Of a stretch of DNA of 8,977 bases, positions 7,488 through 8,977 are shown one piece after another. The stretch covers positions 1 to 8,977 of the forward strand of contig JAFECY010000326.1 in assembly GCA_018241865.1 (NCBI GenBank), read 5' to 3'. Each line of letters opens with the position of its first letter. Within the stretch, counting starts at the first letter, position 1. The notes under the pieces were generated by a model. It ran no database searches. It was not told the DNA's origin and saw only the letters and a list, made by a program, of their open reading frames with translations. A program made the position numbers and the translations under genes. The stretch is from Pseudomonadota bacterium. GTDB lineage: Bacteria; Pseudomonadota; Gammaproteobacteria; Burkholderiales; Burkholderiaceae_D.

Positions 7488-7501
7488 GCGTCGGCCGACG
7501 C
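7488..7501. other. Perfect 14-base palindrome between the transpeptidase and EAL-HDOD genes
   Basis: GCGTCGGCCGACGC is self-complementary and lies 10 bases after the stop codon. It could fold as a 5-bp hairpin with a GGCC loop, followed by CCTCTTTCATTT. It may be a weak terminator, or an operator for the downstream gene. The surrounding 84-base gap shows no clear promoter. Confidence 0.35.
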
Positions 7502-7550
7502 CTCTTTCATTTGCGCCGATTCGGGACTATCCTTAAAACAGGACAGCCTA

Positions 7551-7555
7551 GGAAG
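7551..7555 (+). promoter_or_regulatory. Ribosome binding site that decides the EAL-HDOD start
   Basis: GGAAG lies six bases before ATG 7562. It favours this codon over an in-frame TTG at 7511, which would add 17 unconserved-looking residues and has no good ribosome site. Confidence 0.7.
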
Positions 7556-7561
7556 CCAGCC

Positions 7562-8824
7562 ATGTCAACGCAAGTCATCTACCACGCCAACCCGCCCGGC
7601 GTTCCCGGCTTCCTCATGGCGCGCCAACCTGTTTTGGATCGCCATCAAGACCCAGTCGCATTCGATCTGCTGTTCTGTGACGCTGACGGCGCATCCGCAG
7701 TCGGCGCACCAGCAGCACCTATTTCGGTGCTCGGTTATTTCGGCGAACTCAACATGGAAAAGACAGTCGGCGAACTACGCGGCTTCGTCGATGTTGATGA
7801 AGCCGTGCTGATGAGCGACGTGTTCAACATCATTCCGCGCACCAAGTTCATTCTCAACCTGACCGAAAACGTGCGCGCCAGCGAAAGCCTGTTGCAACGC
7901 GTCGCGCAACTTGCTCACCACGGCTTCGTGTTCGCGCTTGATGAAGTATTGTCCGATGCCGCAGACATACAAAAATTTCTGCCGCTGGTCGATATCGTCA
8001 AGTTCGATTTGCACCAGCTGCCGCTCGATGCGCTCATCAAGCTGACACCACAAAAAGAATTCGCCAGCAAACGCCTGATGGTCGAGAACGTCGATACGCT
8101 GGCGCAGTTCGATACCTGCTTGGCGCTCGGCTTTGATTATTTTCAAGGCTATTACTTCGCCCATCCCATCATTCTGCCCGATCGTCAGCTCGCGCCATCG
8201 CAATTAGCTGCGATCGAAGTCGTCACCCTGATTTCGACTGAGGCGGATAGTGGGGAAATCGAAGAACGCATCAAACGCGACGTGTCGCTCGGACTCAATT
8301 TGCTGCGGTTAGTGAACACAGCGGCGGTTGGTTCGCATCGCATCGATTCGCTGCGGCAGGCGCTGATGGTGTTGGGGCGCAACCAATTGCTGAGTTGGAT
8401 GCAAGTGATGTTGTACGCCCAGCCGCGCGAAAATGTCGCCAGCGTCAAACCGTTGCTGATGCAAGCAACCACGCGCGGCAAGATGCTGGAACTGCTCGCC
8501 CAACGCCATCGGCCGGGCAACCGCAGCATCGCCGATGCTGCTTTCACTGTCGGCATCATGTCGCTGATGGATGCGCTGTTCGGCATGCCGATGGCGCAGA
8601 TCGTGCGTCAGATTGCGGTGGTCGAGGAAATCAGCGACGCGCTATTGCAGCGCAAGGGCTACTACGGCGAATTACTCAAACTGACCGAGCTCAGCGAACG
8701 GGCGGAAACACTGAGCCTAGTGCGGGCGGAACTCGACAAACTGCAGATTAGCAGCGGCGAGTTCTACCAGTTGCAATCAGAAGCTTTCGAGTGGAGCAAC
8801 CTAATCACGCAAGGCATGCATTAG
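7562..8824 (+). CDS. Degenerate EAL domain plus HDOD domain signalling protein (YuxH type)
   Basis: A 420-residue cytoplasmic signalling protein without signal peptide or membrane segment. About residues 15-210 form an EAL-like domain: RQPVLDRHQ opening, FILNLTE, VDIVKFDLHQLP, VENVDT and GFDYFQGYYFAHP. The catalytic signature is lost: FDL (34-36) stands where EAL or ELL is expected, and ALDEV stands where the DDFG-type acidic pair belongs. Cyclic-di-GMP hydrolysis is therefore unlikely; ligand binding or protein contact is more plausible. About 215-400 form an HDOD domain, a catalytically silent HD relative (ERIKRDVSLGLNLLRLVNTA, IDSLRQALMVLGRNQLLSWM, AFTVGIMSLMDALFGMPM). This EAL-HDOD order is known from the YuxH family and related regulators of motility and surface behaviour. 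The gene may be read through from the transpeptidase gene 84 bases upstream or have its own promoter; a strong terminator closes the unit. The target process is unknown. Confidence 0.93.
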   Translation: MSTQVIYHANPPGVPGFLMARQPVLDRHQDPVAFDLLFCDADGASAVGAPAAPISVLGYFGELNMEKTVGELRGFVDVDEAVLMSDVFNIIPRTKFILNLTENVRASESLLQRVAQLAHHGFVFALDEVLSDAADIQKFLPLVDIVKFDLHQLPLDALIKLTPQKEFASKRLMVENVDTLAQFDTCLALGFDYFQGYYFAHPIILPDRQLAPSQLAAIEVVTLISTEADSGEIEERIKRDVSLGLNLLRLVNTAAVGSHRIDSLRQALMVLGRNQLLSWMQVMLYAQPRENVASVKPLLMQATTRGKMLELLAQRHRPGNRSIADAAFTVGIMSLMDALFGMPMAQIVRQIAVVEEISDALLQRKGYYGELLKLTELSERAETLSLVRAELDKLQISSGEFYQLQSEAFEWSNLITQGMH

Positions 8825-8848
8825 CAGCTTATTCGGCGCGGAAAAGAA

Positions 8849-8882
8849 AAAGGGCTTGGCGATTGCCAAGCCCTTTAATTTT
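8849..8882. terminator. Strong bidirectional intrinsic terminator
   Basis: AAAGGGCTTGGC (8849-8860) pairs perfectly over 12 bp with GCCAAGCCCTTT (8865-8876) around the loop GATT. TTTAATTTT follows on the + strand, and AAAAGAAAA before the stem gives a T-rich tail on the minus strand. It ends the EAL-HDOD gene and could equally have ended a tRNA gene transcribed towards it from the right. Confidence 0.93.
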
Positions 8883-8909
8883 GGTAGGCCGTGCGGGATT
8901 CGAACCTGC
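8882..8909 (-). pseudogene. 3' fragment of a tRNA gene (T-arm, acceptor 3' strand, CCA), candidate attachment site
   Basis: Read on the minus strand this is GCAGG-TTCGAAT-CCCGC (T-stem, T-loop, T-stem), then ACGGCCT, discriminator A and CCA ending at 8882. A working tRNA would need a 5' acceptor strand close to AGGCCGT some 76-93 bases away, between about 8957 and 8974. No such string occurs in 8910-8977, and no D-arm or anticodon arm can be drawn. The T-stem has one A-C mismatch (8907 against 8895). The bases from 8882 to 8906 look intact and the match to a tRNA fades after that. This fits the short crossover core left when an integrase uses a tRNA 3' end. The parent tRNA species cannot be named from this part. 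Confidence 0.7.
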
Positions 8910-8954
8910 TGACCTGTGCTGAGATTTTCGGACCGAACGTAATTTGAGAGAATA

Positions 8955-8975
8955 GCTCCCAAACCGAGAGGGAGC
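8955..8975. other. Short inverted repeat beside the tRNA fragment
   Basis: GCTCCC (8955-8960) pairs with GGGAGC (8970-8975) around a 9-base loop. It lies in the non-tRNA sequence 46 bases from the fragment. It could be an integrase arm site or chance; the window ends two bases later. The 68 bases from 8910 to the end hold no gene. Confidence 0.3.
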
Positions 8976-8977
8976 AA

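Noticed and set aside
8882..8977. A complete tRNA gene at the right edge
   Set aside because: No 5' acceptor strand complementary to ACGGCCT, no D-arm and no anticodon arm occur within the remaining sequence, and the T-stem has a mismatch.

Overview
The window reads as an ordinary chromosomal stretch of a Gram-negative proteobacterium, most likely a betaproteobacterium. The basis is moderately high GC, Sec-type signal peptides, a periplasmic L,D-transpeptidase-type enzyme and a promoter of the GGTATACAATGCCGG kind. The lineage is an inference; no phylogenetic marker is present. All five protein genes lie on the + strand.

Left part (1-1458): the 3' part of a hybrid sensor histidine kinase (phosphoacceptor domain, ATPase domain, receiver domain) whose sensory part lies outside the window. 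A gene-free stretch of 289 bases follows. It holds a long imperfect inverted repeat and a weak terminator-like hairpin. Centre (1459-4971): one very large gene for a 1149-residue Ala/Glu/Arg/Gln-rich helical protein. It has a single membrane segment near the C-terminus, a tandem 98-residue internal duplication and a strong terminator behind it. I do not recognise a family for it.

Right part (5028-8876): a likely promoter, then two closely spaced genes for exported proteins. The first is a TPR protein with a Pro/Lys/Glu linker; the second is an L,D-transpeptidase/L,D-carboxypeptidase-type (YkuD-fold) enzyme. Both appear to end in the same kind of NTF2-like domain, the arrangement known from the Csd6/Pgp2 peptidoglycan-trimming enzymes, so the pair probably works together on peptidoglycan in the periplasm. 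After 84 bases comes a degenerate-EAL plus HDOD signalling protein, closed by a strong bidirectional terminator.

Right edge (8882-8977): the terminator is followed at once by the 3' end of a tRNA gene on the minus strand (T-arm, acceptor 3' strand, CCA) with no matching 5' part. This is the usual mark of an integration site. The most interesting reading is that a tRNA-targeting mobile element begins here and continues beyond the window, with the intact tRNA at its far end.
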